Shown: piece by piece, positions 24,701 through 34,036 of the stretch
Layout: each line of letters begins with the position of its first letter
How positions within the stretch are numbered: position 1 is the first letter of the stretch
Assembly: GCF_002077945.1 (NCBI RefSeq)
Contig: NZ_LVYD01000113.1
Location: forward strand, 62,001 to 126,000
Origin: Niastella vici
Lineage (GTDB): Bacteria; Bacteroidota; Bacteroidia; Chitinophagales; Chitinophagaceae
Direction of reading: 5' to 3'
Length of the DNA stretch: 64,000 nt
The notes under the pieces: model-generated
What the model was told of the DNA's origin: nothing
The model's input: the letters and a program-made list of their open reading frames with translations, nothing else
The model's database searches: none
Made by a program: the position numbers and the translations under genes

Positions 24701-27700
24701 ATGCTGCTTTTGAGAAAAAAGGGATTACTTTTCTTATTTATCATTTTTGGCTATGGTCTTTGCGCTCAATCGAAAGTCGATAGCCTGGTATTTTATCAAC
24801 TCAACGAGCAAAACGGGTTAAGCGATAACCTGGTAAACTGTTTTTTCCAGGATAGTAAAGGGTTTATGTGGATTGGCACTGAAGATGGACTGAACAGGTA
24901 CGACGGTTCTGCTTTCAACGTATATAAATCAAAAAATAAAACAGCTACTGAACTGGCCGATAATGACATCCTGTCCATTACAGAAGACAGGCAACATCAT
25001 TTGTGGATCGGCACTAAAAATGGCCTGAGCCAATACGATGCGGCTACCAACAGCTTCCATACCTGGCGAACGGAGGATGGAAATATAAACAATATACTGA
25101 AAGACATACTAATTGATTCAACAGGAACAATATGGCTGGCCACTTTAAATGGATTGCTGAAGTTTAACAGTAAAACCAATCAATTTACCAGCTATCTTAA
25201 TAACACCATTCCGGCAGGCTACGTGTACGGAAGATCCAATCACATCAATAAAATTTTAATTGATACAAAAAACAGGTTCTGGCTTTGCACCTATAACGGA
25301 GTGTGGCGTTTTTATCCGGCATCGGCACAGTTTGAACAATACATCGGCAAGAAAGATATTCCATCGGGGGAGACCTTTACCAATACCATTTTTGAAGATG
25401 CTTATGGAAAGCTATGGCTGGGGCTGGCTGCCGATGGAGTACAGTTATTCGATCCCGAAACAAAAACCCTAAAAGATGAGCTCAACGGAAAAGTGAAGGG
25501 AAGTAACCTTAACAGCATAACTGCCATCAGGGATATACAGGGTCATTATCTTTTGAATGCCGGTATTTTTCAATTCAACCCGGTTGCCCGAACCAGTCAG
25601 CCGCTTGTGCCGCAGACACCCGCCGTTGCTGAATTTACGATCCGGAAAGCGTATACGTCCAAAGACAACCTGCTGTGGTGGGGTACCGACAAAGGTCTAC
25701 GGATTGTTGACCTCAACAAAAGGTTTTTCCACAATCTCATCCTATCTTCAACACCTGTTACGCACCAGTCGATATCCCTGCTGCAAAAAGGAAATGCATT
25801 GTATATTGGCGCCAGTGGAAATGATTTTTTGAAATTGTATGATTCCACTTTCCGGTTGCAAAAAGAGGTATTGGGTAATAAAAAAATGCCGGCTTTACTT
25901 AACATAGTCCGGGAAGACGATAGCAATATATGGCTTTGTACAGAAAAAGGTTTGGTTTTACTTAATGAAGAAAACAGCTGCACCAAAACATTTCGCATTA
26001 CAAACGAACCCAGCCCGCCAACAATAAATTTTATCAGCAACCTGTTCATCGATTCGCGCGGCAACCATTGGGTATTTCCCTGGCGTAGCGGCATTTGGCA
26101 GATTGATAAAAATACCGGCAGGTTTAAAAAAATATTCACCGGTTTTTTAAGGGAGAATAATGAAACTAAAAAATTACTGGTTGCATGGGCTGTGGAAGAT
26201 GCTACGGGTAACATCTGGATGGCCGATTTGGATGAAGGCGTGATTCATTACAATCCTGCATCGGGCACTTTTTCAAAACCAACTGAAAAAGCATTTGGCA
26301 AACGCTATACGTTAACCAGCCTGTTACTGAACGGAGATTGGGTGTGGGGTGTTATTACAGGAAAGGTTTTTCGCATTCACATCCGCACACAGCAAATAGA
26401 GCAATGGAATATTCCTGACGAGTTTAACACAGATGTACATGGTTTTTGCCAGGATATGATCGGGAACTTATGGATTACCACCCGAAAAGGGTTATTATCT
26501 TTTAATAAACAAACGCACCTGTTCAATAGGTATACTACCAATGATGGCCTGATGGAAAATACCATGACGGAAGCATTGTGGCCTTTGCAAAACGGAAAAA
26601 TTATATACACTGCACCAACCTACCTCACCATTTTTGATCCTGCTGAACTATTACAGTTCAATACAGCCTCGCCGGTACTGTTAACAGCCGTTTACTCGCA
26701 GAACATGAGTTGCTATGTGCAACAGAAAAGCAACGGAGGAAAATTCGTTGACCTGGATTATACCCATAACAATTTCACGTTTCACTGGGCCGTGCAGAAC
26801 TATAATAATCCTTTGCTAAACCAGTATTACTATAAAATGGAAAGGGTGGATGCCGACTGGAAATATGCCGGTAATAAAGGCATCATTCAATATGCGGGTC
26901 TTTCGCCGGGCAAATATATTTTTAGAGTGCGGGGTGCGGGCAGCAATGGCGTTATTAATAAGCAGGGCGACTACGTTGTTGTTATTATACATTCGCCTTT
27001 TTGGAAAACGGCCTGGTTCGTTATAATAATTGGTTGTGGTGTGCTTACTCTATTAGTGATGGTTATCCGGTATATTTCTCAAAGAAACCTGCGTGAAAGA
27101 ATTCTGAAGCTCGAAAAGGAACAGGCCATTGAAAAAGAAAGGAATCGCATCAGTCGCGACATGCACGACAGCCTGGGAAGCGGTTTAACTAAAATTGCCA
27201 TTTTGAGCGAAGTAGTAAAAAAACAACTGCAGGAACCTGAAAAAGCCAAACAGCAACTGGAAACAATTGCTGAATCATCAAGAGAGCTGGTAGATAACCT
27301 GCAGGATATTATATGGGTATTAAACCCGCAAAACGACACCCTGGAAAGCCTGGCCGCTTACATCAGGGAATATGCATTACAGTTTTTTGAACCCTTTGAA
27401 ATAACTACCCGGTTTTATTATCCCGAAAAGTTTCCAGATATAAAGTTGTCCGATGAGATCAGGCGAAATACCTTCCTTACAGTAAAAGAAGCATTTAATA
27501 ATATTGGTAAACATGCCTGGTGCAATAAGGTGGTTATTGGCATTGAACCAAAAAGTGGTGCGGTAATAGTAACGATACAGGACGATGGAAAAGGGTTTGA
27601 TGCCAGTGAGGTACGGCAGTTCGGGAACGGCTTGCTGAATATGCAGCATCGCCTTAAACAGGTAGGGGGCGAATGCCGCATCTGTGCTGAAAAAGGAAAA

Positions 27701-27745
27701 GGTACGCACATAAGCATAGAAATACCGTCTAACACTTTTGTGTGA
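24701..27745 (+). CDS. Sensor histidine kinase with periplasmic two-propeller domain
   Basis: A 1014-residue transmembrane kinase. Signal peptide (about 1-22), then about 13 'regulator propeller' repeats (FMWIGTEDGLNRYDG, HLWIGTKNGLSQYD and so on) form two seven-bladed periplasmic propellers. A Y_Y_Y domain (about 690-765) and one membrane helix (about 770-792) follow. Inside are a HisKA_3 dimerisation domain with phospho-acceptor H822 (NRISRDMHDSLGSG) and a HATPase_c domain (N box NNIGKHA, G1 DDGKGFD, GNGLLNM). Relatives in Bacteroides sense polysaccharide fragments, though those usually carry the regulator in the same chain. Here it is separate, 75 bases downstream. The signal is unknown. 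Confidence 0.93.
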   Translation: MLLLRKKGLLFLFIIFGYGLCAQSKVDSLVFYQLNEQNGLSDNLVNCFFQDSKGFMWIGTEDGLNRYDGSAFNVYKSKNKTATELADNDILSITEDRQHHLWIGTKNGLSQYDAATNSFHTWRTEDGNINNILKDILIDSTGTIWLATLNGLLKFNSKTNQFTSYLNNTIPAGYVYGRSNHINKILIDTKNRFWLCTYNGVWRFYPASAQFEQYIGKKDIPSGETFTNTIFEDAYGKLWLGLAADGVQLFDPETKTLKDELNGKVKGSNLNSITAIRDIQGHYLLNAGIFQFNPVARTSQPLVPQTPAVAEFTIRKAYTSKDNLLWWGTDKGLRIVDLNKRFFHNLILSSTPVTHQSISLLQKGNALYIGASGNDFLKLYDSTFRLQKEVLGNKKMPALLNIVREDDSNIWLCTEKGLVLLNEENSCTKTFRITNEPSPPTINFISNLFIDSRGNHWVFPWRSGIWQIDKNTGRFKKIFTGFLRENNETKKLLVAWAVEDATGNIWMADLDEGVIHYNPASGTFSKPTEKAFGKRYTLTSLLLNGDWVWGVITGKVFRIHIRTQQIEQWNIPDEFNTDVHGFCQDMIGNLWITTRKGLLSFNKQTHLFNRYTTNDGLMENTMTEALWPLQNGKIIYTAPTYLTIFDPAELLQFNTASPVLLTAVYSQNMSCYVQQKSNGGKFVDLDYTHNNFTFHWAVQNYNNPLLNQYYYKMERVDADWKYAGNKGIIQYAGLSPGKYIFRVRGAGSNGVINKQGDYVVVIIHSPFWKTAWFVIIIGCGVLTLLVMVIRYISQRNLRERILKLEKEQAIEKERNRISRDMHDSLGSGLTKIAILSEVVKKQLQEPEKAKQQLETIAESSRELVDNLQDIIWVLNPQNDTLESLAAYIREYALQFFEPFEITTRFYYPEKFPDIKLSDEIRRNTFLTVKEAFNNIGKHAWCNKVVIGIEPKSGAVIVTIQDDGKGFDASEVRQFGNGLLNMQHRLKQVGGECRICAEKGKGTHISIEIPSNTFV

Positions 27746-27820
27746 GCACAGCGAATAGATTCCTGTGCTATTTTTATATATTAAAATCCTTTCTTTTGAA
27801 ATTATACGGGGGAGTTGCTT

Positions 27821-28444
27821 ATGATTCACATTGTTATTATAGAAGATATCAAAGAAATTCGGGAAGGTTTGCAAATGCTTATCGACAGCAGCGATGGATT
27901 TGTGTGCAACAAGGCATTTGCTACGGCCGAAGAAGCCATTGCAGAGATACCTGCTATTTGCCCTGATGTGGTATTAATGGATATTCATCTTCCCGGCATG
28001 AATGGCATTGAAGCCATGAAAAAACTAAAACCGCAATGCCTGCGTACGCAGTTTATTATGAGCACCATATATGAAGACGATGAAAAAATATTTGAATCGC
28101 TCAAAGCCGGCGCCAGCGGTTATTTGCTAAAGAAAACAGCGCCTTCCAGGATCCTGGATGCCATTGTAGAAGTATTTGAAGGCGGCAGCCCTATGAGCTC
28201 GCAAATTGCGCGGAAAGTAATTACCTCTTTTCAGCATAAAGATTCCATTGACGAAGTAGATATTCTTACTCCCAGGGAAAAAGAAATCCTGAAAGCCCTT
28301 GCCAAAGGACTGCGCTACAAGGAAATTGCTGATGACATGAACATCAGCATGGAAACCGTTCGCAGCCATGCCCGCAAAATTTATGAAAAGCTACAGGTGC
28401 AAAGCCGCACCGAAGCCCTGAATAAAATATACGGACGACGCTGA
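27821..28444 (+). CDS. NarL/FixJ-family response regulator
   Basis: A 207-residue DNA-binding regulator, the partner of the kinase 75 bases upstream. The receiver domain has the acidic pair E8-D9, phospho-acceptor D54 in VVLMDIHLPG, and the conserved Lys in LLKKTAP. A LuxR-type helix-turn-helix follows (LTPREKEILKALAKGL, VRSHARKIYEKLQVQSRTEAL). I choose the ATG at 27821, not the TTG at 27815, because a GGGGGAG run ends six bases before it. That is an unusually clear Shine-Dalgarno sequence for this phylum. It may control the exported-protein operon that starts 127 bases downstream. Confidence 0.93.
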   Translation: MIHIVIIEDIKEIREGLQMLIDSSDGFVCNKAFATAEEAIAEIPAICPDVVLMDIHLPGMNGIEAMKKLKPQCLRTQFIMSTIYEDDEKIFESLKAGASGYLLKKTAPSRILDAIVEVFEGGSPMSSQIARKVITSFQHKDSIDEVDILTPREKEILKALAKGLRYKEIADDMNISMETVRSHARKIYEKLQVQSRTEALNKIYGRR

Positions 28445-28570
28445 CGCTTCTAAATGTTATAATGTCCCACTTATATTAAAGCTCACTGAAAGACAGCTGA
28501 CCTGCTTCTTCTAACACTTTTTTGTGATTGCCCTGCTTCGCCCAAAAGAACAACTTTATAAAAAAATTAT

Positions 28571-29752
28571 ATGAAAAAGTTGTTAGGCCTGCTGTTTCTA
28601 TCAGCCCTTGTTATGGCGCCTGCACATAGCCAGTTGAAAAAATTAAAAAGTAAAGTAGCTGAAAAAGTTGATCAGGCCATTGACAAAGGCCAGCAAAAGG
28701 CCGAAGAGAATGTAGCAAAGGCCCCTGCTGCAACACCAGGTACTAATCCGGTGAATGCCGGTGGGGAGCCTGCTTCACCAGGTTTAAAAATATATAACAA
28801 CTACGATTTTATTCCCGGCGATAAAATATTATTTGAAGACCATTTTACCGATGACCAGGATGGAGAATTTGCTACTCATTGGGAGCTGAAAAGCGGCCAG
28901 GCTGTGTTAAATAAAGTGAATAATGAACTGGCCATGCACCTTACCGATGGTAATTATGCAGTAGTGGCACCCAGGATGAAAACCGAAAAATACCTGGCAG
29001 ACGCGTATACCATTGAGTACGATTATTATCATGTGCCCAACGCCTTTGGTGTAGTTATACAACTAAAGGGCTATGATAAGGTAGAAGGACTCGACAGGGA
29101 ATCGCCTCTTTTCATTGGAGAAAACAACGTTAATTTTTCGGGAACCGCCGGGGGAGTTAAACTTTCAAGAGATTACTCACCCGACCTGGCTGCCAATTTC
29201 GACAATAATTGGCACCATGTGGCCATTGCCATAAAGAACCACCAGTTGAAAGTATATGTTGACCAGTTCAGGGTATTGGTAATCCCCGATACCAAAGAAG
29301 ACTATACCAGTTTAAGTTTTGCCGGTATTGGTGATGAAAAGAACCCTGTTATCTTCAAAAACGTTCGTGTTGCAACCGGCGGCGGCATGAATATGATAGG
29401 CAAAAAATTTACCGATTCAAAAATAGTGACCCACGGCATCAACTTCGATTATAACAAAGCCATCATCAAACCCGAAAGCATGGGTACGTTGAATATGATT
29501 GTGCAGGTAATGAAAGACAATCCCGATGTTAAATTTGAAGTAGGCGGCCATACTGATGGCGATGGCAACGATAGCTACAATTTAACCTTATCGCAGCAAC
29601 GCGCCGATGCGGTAAAGGACCAGTTGATAAAAATGGGTATCGATGCCGCGCGGCTTACGTCGAAGGGATATGGCAAAACCAAACCCATCAGCGACAACAA
29701 TACGCCCGAAGGAAAAGCCAATAACCGCCGGGTTGAATTTGTAAGAAAATAG
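28571..29752 (+). CDS. OmpA-family peptidoglycan-binding protein
   Basis: A 393-residue exported protein. Signal peptide (1-20), a lysine/glutamate-rich helical stretch (KKLKSKVAEKVDQAIDKGQQ), a central beta-rich domain of about 200 residues that looks like a jelly-roll (TKEDYTSLSFAGIGDEKNPV), and a C-terminal OmpA domain. The last has the peptidoglycan-binding pattern FEVGGHTDGDGNDSYNLTLS and ends NNRRVEFV. It would anchor to peptidoglycan from the outer membrane or periplasm. It is the first of five closely spaced genes (26-, 20-, 9- and 6-base gaps). Confidence 0.88.
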   Translation: MKKLLGLLFLSALVMAPAHSQLKKLKSKVAEKVDQAIDKGQQKAEENVAKAPAATPGTNPVNAGGEPASPGLKIYNNYDFIPGDKILFEDHFTDDQDGEFATHWELKSGQAVLNKVNNELAMHLTDGNYAVVAPRMKTEKYLADAYTIEYDYYHVPNAFGVVIQLKGYDKVEGLDRESPLFIGENNVNFSGTAGGVKLSRDYSPDLAANFDNNWHHVAIAIKNHQLKVYVDQFRVLVIPDTKEDYTSLSFAGIGDEKNPVIFKNVRVATGGGMNMIGKKFTDSKIVTHGINFDYNKAIIKPESMGTLNMIVQVMKDNPDVKFEVGGHTDGDGNDSYNLTLSQQRADAVKDQLIKMGIDAARLTSKGYGKTKPISDNNTPEGKANNRRVEFVRK

Positions 29753-29777
29753 CTCATCACCAAATAATTCCGCTGAT

Positions 29778-30950
29778 ATGTTTAGTAGAACTGCTATCGT
29801 GCTTTTTATTGGTTGCTGCACCATTACCATTCTTCGCAGCCAGGCACAACCCAACAATATCCTGAGCGTGCCGGGAAAGATTGGTAATTATTCCGGGAAA
29901 GAAGGTCCGCCCAACGTGTTAAACAACAGCGGGCTGGATGTAGTAACGGTGAACACCATGAAAACATACATGTTGAAGATAAACGGTGTGGCTGAAAGTT
30001 GTAGCGACTTTCAGCAACCCAAAGGATTTGATCTTCACGTACAGATTTCGGTTGATAGATCGTCGCCTTATGAGTATCCGGTGCAGCATGTAATTACAGC
30101 CGATAGCTGGTTCGCTATTCATGAATTGTATAAGAACGAAAACGGGAAAACGGTGGCTAATGAAGAAACAGGGGCAGGGCTTTTTATAAAGGCGAATTGT
30201 TTTTTAAAACTTTTCCCTGATGAATCGGGCGGAGCCTGCGACGAATTTCAACTGCCCCGTTTTTTCTTTAAAAGGAATTTTGTAATAAAAGATTCCACAG
30301 GCGGGTACCTGGTACTGGAAAACGGCACCCGGATCATAACCAACGGCCGGCCGCTTTATATTGCTTATACCAGGGAACAATACCTGCAGTTTTTAATAAA
30401 GGAAAAGGTGCTTGAAGAGCAAAAGAAAGCGCTGCAGGATCTTAAAGATATGAAAGAAAGGGCCGCTACGGCTCCCGACGGGCATAAGGTAACTGCTGCC
30501 GACGAGAACAATGAAAAATATAGCTACATGCTGGTCATACTTAATAACGCCGGCAAAAATATTACTGCAGCACAGAACAATGTTTCACAGGTTCAGCAAA
30601 AGCTAACGGCATTAAATGCACAGTTAAAGAACATTCCGGCAGAAGAAAAACACAAACAGGCCTATATGTACTTTAATACCGATGCCTATGCAGAGAAAGA
30701 CGAGAACGGGAAAGCAAAAGATGCAGACAAATATTTTGAGCTGACCACCGAAAGCGATCCGCATGGTATGGCAGTATGTACACCCAACCCGGCGTATTTC
30801 AATGCTGCACTTCCCAAAACCAGCCTTCAGTTAATTGCCATTGTAAAAGATGTAGATACCCGGTTTGTGCAGGGACCTTATATAAGGATTATTGACCGGG
30901 TAAGCGATTGCATTGATTACAAAGCCCTGAAAAGTATGATACAATACTAA
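29778..30950 (+). CDS. Exported protein of unknown function with central coiled coil
   Basis: A 390-residue protein with a signal peptide (1-24, ending SQAQ). I do not recognise the family. The N-terminal half is beta-rich and has two cysteines close together in sequence space (SCSDF and GGACDEF). Residues about 205-300 form a charged heptad region (KEKVLEEQKKALQDLKDMKE and KNITAAQNNVSQVQQKLTAL). The C-terminal part ends in a beta-rich block (TSLQLIAIVKDVDTRFV). It is second in the five-gene operon. The arrangement suggests an envelope-associated structural protein, but this is inference. Confidence 0.75.
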   Translation: MFSRTAIVLFIGCCTITILRSQAQPNNILSVPGKIGNYSGKEGPPNVLNNSGLDVVTVNTMKTYMLKINGVAESCSDFQQPKGFDLHVQISVDRSSPYEYPVQHVITADSWFAIHELYKNENGKTVANEETGAGLFIKANCFLKLFPDESGGACDEFQLPRFFFKRNFVIKDSTGGYLVLENGTRIITNGRPLYIAYTREQYLQFLIKEKVLEEQKKALQDLKDMKERAATAPDGHKVTAADENNEKYSYMLVILNNAGKNITAAQNNVSQVQQKLTALNAQLKNIPAEEKHKQAYMYFNTDAYAEKDENGKAKDADKYFELTTESDPHGMAVCTPNPAYFNAALPKTSLQLIAIVKDVDTRFVQGPYIRIIDRVSDCIDYKALKSMIQY

Positions 30951-30970
30951 GCGATCATAAACAAAACGGT

Positions 30971-31927
30971 ATGCGAAAATTGTTGTTATTCCTATTAATG
31001 GCCGGGCAGCTTTCGTCCTTTGGCCGGCAGGTATTTCCTGTTACTGATTCTACTCCCGTCACCAAAGACGGGCTTACATTCGGCTACAGCATTGTTAACG
31101 AACAGGAAAAAGAAGTAAGCAAGGGAAATGCCAGCCGGTATAAGGTGAAGTTTTTTATCACCAACACCAGCGATCAGGCAAAAATATTATTGCGTCCGCA
31201 GGGATCGGGTTTGTTGGTCAGCACTACTTCGTACTACCTGGTGCAGTTCAGATGCCTGAACGCTACCGGCGCCCGGCTTACAAACAAAGAAATGAGCCTG
31301 CAGGCAAAGCCATGTGTTATAGAGGCCGTTATAGAAGATAAAGATTGTTCTTCCGACAAAACCATACAGAAAGAGCGGCCTGCCAATATCGGCTTTTGGT
31401 TAAGACCGAACGAAACCATCCAGGGCAGCTGCATATTCATTGTTCCGCTAAATGAACGGCCCAACATTACAGCCACGTTGTTTCCTATGAATAACAATAC
31501 CCTGGTGGGTACATTTTCACTGGGGCCCACCAGTAATCTGGCTGCGCAATTCCAGGGGTTTATTCGTATCAGGAACCTGGCAGCTAACAATTACCTGAAT
31601 AACCAGCGGGGCCCTGTTGCCTGCTCAACCATCAGTTATGATTGGTTCAGCGCGCAATGGGAGCTATTACCGGTTGAGGGCACCCGCTACTATTTAATCC
31701 GCAACAGGCAAAGCAATCGTTTTTTCAGTATAGACAATAACGCTATGCTTTCCGACAACAGTGAAACAGCCAATGCCAGGTGGCTGATAGAAGAAACAGG
31801 TATGCGCAACACCTACACTATAAAGAATGCATCTACCAACGCCAAACTGGTTTTGCAAAACGATCTGTTAACTACAACAGATGCATTCACTACACAACCG
31901 AACATGCAATGGATCATTGAACAATAA
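30971..31927 (+). CDS. Exported protein with C-terminal ricin-like beta-trefoil domain
   Basis: A 318-residue protein with a signal peptide (1-19). The middle carries beta strands and four cysteines (FRCLNATG, AKPCVIE, KDCSSDK, GSCIFIV). The last 125 residues resemble a ricin-type trefoil: FIRIRNLAANNYLNNQRG, YYLIRNRQSNRFFSIDNNAM and YTIKNASTNAKLVLQNDLL, each with W near the repeat end (AQWELLP, ARWLIEE, MQWIIEQ). Trefoils of this kind bind carbohydrate, so it could bind a glycan or cell-wall polymer. It is third in the operon. Confidence 0.75.
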   Translation: MRKLLLFLLMAGQLSSFGRQVFPVTDSTPVTKDGLTFGYSIVNEQEKEVSKGNASRYKVKFFITNTSDQAKILLRPQGSGLLVSTTSYYLVQFRCLNATGARLTNKEMSLQAKPCVIEAVIEDKDCSSDKTIQKERPANIGFWLRPNETIQGSCIFIVPLNERPNITATLFPMNNNTLVGTFSLGPTSNLAAQFQGFIRIRNLAANNYLNNQRGPVACSTISYDWFSAQWELLPVEGTRYYLIRNRQSNRFFSIDNNAMLSDNSETANARWLIEETGMRNTYTIKNASTNAKLVLQNDLLTTTDAFTTQPNMQWIIEQ

Positions 31928-31936
31928 CACCATATC

Positions 31937-34030
31937 ATGAAATTATTGATATTCCTGTTTGCTGTAATTACAGGCATGCATTGCATTGCCCGGGAAAAGA
32001 ACGCTGTCTTTACACAATCCCTGTTCAAGTATCAGCAGCAGCACCAGGCCGGTGCTGGCGGGCAAAGTAATATGCCTGTTAAAGATGTTTCAAAACATGT
32101 TTCGGCCATTGCTGTGTTAGATAAAACCGCTATTGTTCAATTGGCCGCAGGGCTTCAGGCACAGGTTAAACCTGCTATAGATGGCGTGTTGTTGCACGAG
32201 CTGGAAATCGCATTCGCTAAACCCGGCGGCGATACCAGCGCTGCCGCCACGGGCATGATGTGGTGGATAGCGGGCAACAACAATGCGGCAGCCATCTGGC
32301 TTCTTACCCTCGGTATTCAAAAAAATGCCGACTCCTGGTATGTGAATAATCTTGGCGTTATTCTTAAAAGCAAAGGATTGTATGATAAAGCATTTCAGTG
32401 TTTTGTTTATGCCGATAAAAACAGGCAGCCGCTTTCGGCAATTGTAAAAACAAATATGGGGTGGACAGCCGCTTATTACGGCGATTTTGAAGCAGCAAAA
32501 AAATATTTTACCGATGCGTTGAAGTTAAGCAACGATCATGATGGCGCCCTGGAGGGACTGGCAACCATTGCCTATGTGGAAGGCGACAGTAAATCGCTGA
32601 TGAACTATTTATTCAAACGGATCAAATGCAACAGCGGGGGCGGGAATGCATCGCAACAAATAGCGCCGGGTATGATTGATGTGATAGAAGAAAGTTACAA
32701 TACCGCCGACGTGCGAAAAGCCGACCCTTTTGAAAATCACCTGTTCGATAATAATAACGAAAACGACAACCAGCCTAACCCCGGTGGCGGGGCGAATATG
32801 CTGCCGCAAATGCCGGCGTTGACTGCTTACTTTTCCTATGATGCGTTTGGTCTTTATGAGCACATGGATGATATACGGCAATTAAAACAAGAAATTTTAC
32901 TGGAACAGAAAAAAGCAGCAACAGCTATATCACGCGAACAAGCTGCCTTACCCGCCTGGAAAAAAGAACCCTACCGCGATGAGCAGGGCGATCTCATCAT
33001 TCCTTATAACTACGAACCGGAATATAAGCTCTTTCAACGGGTAACGCTTGAATTTAATAAGCGCGACATATGGATTGGCAAAAAAATGATAAAGGAGGAG
33101 ATGGCATTTAATAACACTATACGAATGGGCGATCAGTTAACGAAAATGATCAATGCCTGTGCGGGCCAGGCCGGTTCAGATTGTATGTGCCGTTGGGCTA
33201 AACCCAACTTAGCCGTAGTGAACAGTGATTATTCAGGTTACTTTGGTTTCTGGAGCAGGCTGTTTAAACAATGGCTTGATAACGTGAACTGGTATATTGC
33301 CAGCACATCGCCATTTATAAAACGGGTACATCATCCGCAATTGAATACCTGGTTGAATCATAAGCGGCAGGTAGAAGTACAAAACTATTTAATGACGAAA
33401 TACAGTGCCTGGCTCGACGACTGTCTTCGTATAGGCGGTGAAGTGGATATATTGCATATATCGAAGCCATGCGTTGATAATCCGCCTGTAATATCCATTG
33501 CCGCAGCGGATGCAATCAATCCCCCTTTAAAGAAATTGCAAACCTGGCCGGAAAAATGTAATGTACCTACCGGGAATTATGATTTCAACAAAGCGCCGGC
33601 CGGCATCATCATGACCTGCGATGAATTGAAACTGCGGTTCGGCGCCCTGCACATCGATACAAAGTTTGGCGAAAAGGAAAGCCAGGATGTAACAAAGATC
33701 TACATCGGCAAAAAGCTGGAGAAATCTGCCTCAAAAGATGTAAACATCAGCGGGCACACAGTAGGCGAGTTGGGCCTGGGCGCTGAAGTGAGCCTGGATG
33801 CTTTTATAACTTTTCAAAATGGTCATGTAACGAATTATGGGGTTGAAGGAAGTGCCGACCTTACCGGCTCGGCTGCTGTAAAAAGCGGGAATGATAAAAT
33901 TGATAAATACCTGCCTAACGGCGCCATTACAGCGAGCGGCGATTTTATCATCAGCGCCGAAACAGGCATGAAAGGTACGGCAAAGCCTGTAGACATGAGC
34001 GCCGGGGGCATTTTGCAAAACTTAAAATAA
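31937..34030 (+). CDS. Large exported TPR-containing protein of unknown function
   Basis: A 697-residue protein with a signal peptide (1-18). Tetratricopeptide-like helices occupy about residues 105-210 (NNNAAAIWLLTLGIQKNADSWY, YVNNLGVILKSKGLYDKAF, GDFEAAKKYFTDALKLSNDH). An acidic, asparagine-rich linker (about 265-290) follows, then a helical central domain with cysteines in ACAGQAGSDCMCRW. The C-terminal 120 residues read as a repetitive beta structure (GHTVGELGLGAEVSLDAFIT). I do not recognise a family beyond TPR. It is fourth in the operon, nine bases after the trefoil gene and six before the last gene. Confidence 0.75.
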   Translation: MKLLIFLFAVITGMHCIAREKNAVFTQSLFKYQQQHQAGAGGQSNMPVKDVSKHVSAIAVLDKTAIVQLAAGLQAQVKPAIDGVLLHELEIAFAKPGGDTSAAATGMMWWIAGNNNAAAIWLLTLGIQKNADSWYVNNLGVILKSKGLYDKAFQCFVYADKNRQPLSAIVKTNMGWTAAYYGDFEAAKKYFTDALKLSNDHDGALEGLATIAYVEGDSKSLMNYLFKRIKCNSGGGNASQQIAPGMIDVIEESYNTADVRKADPFENHLFDNNNENDNQPNPGGGANMLPQMPALTAYFSYDAFGLYEHMDDIRQLKQEILLEQKKAATAISREQAALPAWKKEPYRDEQGDLIIPYNYEPEYKLFQRVTLEFNKRDIWIGKKMIKEEMAFNNTIRMGDQLTKMINACAGQAGSDCMCRWAKPNLAVVNSDYSGYFGFWSRLFKQWLDNVNWYIASTSPFIKRVHHPQLNTWLNHKRQVEVQNYLMTKYSAWLDDCLRIGGEVDILHISKPCVDNPPVISIAAADAINPPLKKLQTWPEKCNVPTGNYDFNKAPAGIIMTCDELKLRFGALHIDTKFGEKESQDVTKIYIGKKLEKSASKDVNISGHTVGELGLGAEVSLDAFITFQNGHVTNYGVEGSADLTGSAAVKSGNDKIDKYLPNGAITASGDFIISAETGMKGTAKPVDMSAGGILQNLK

Positions 34031-34036
34031 TACAGG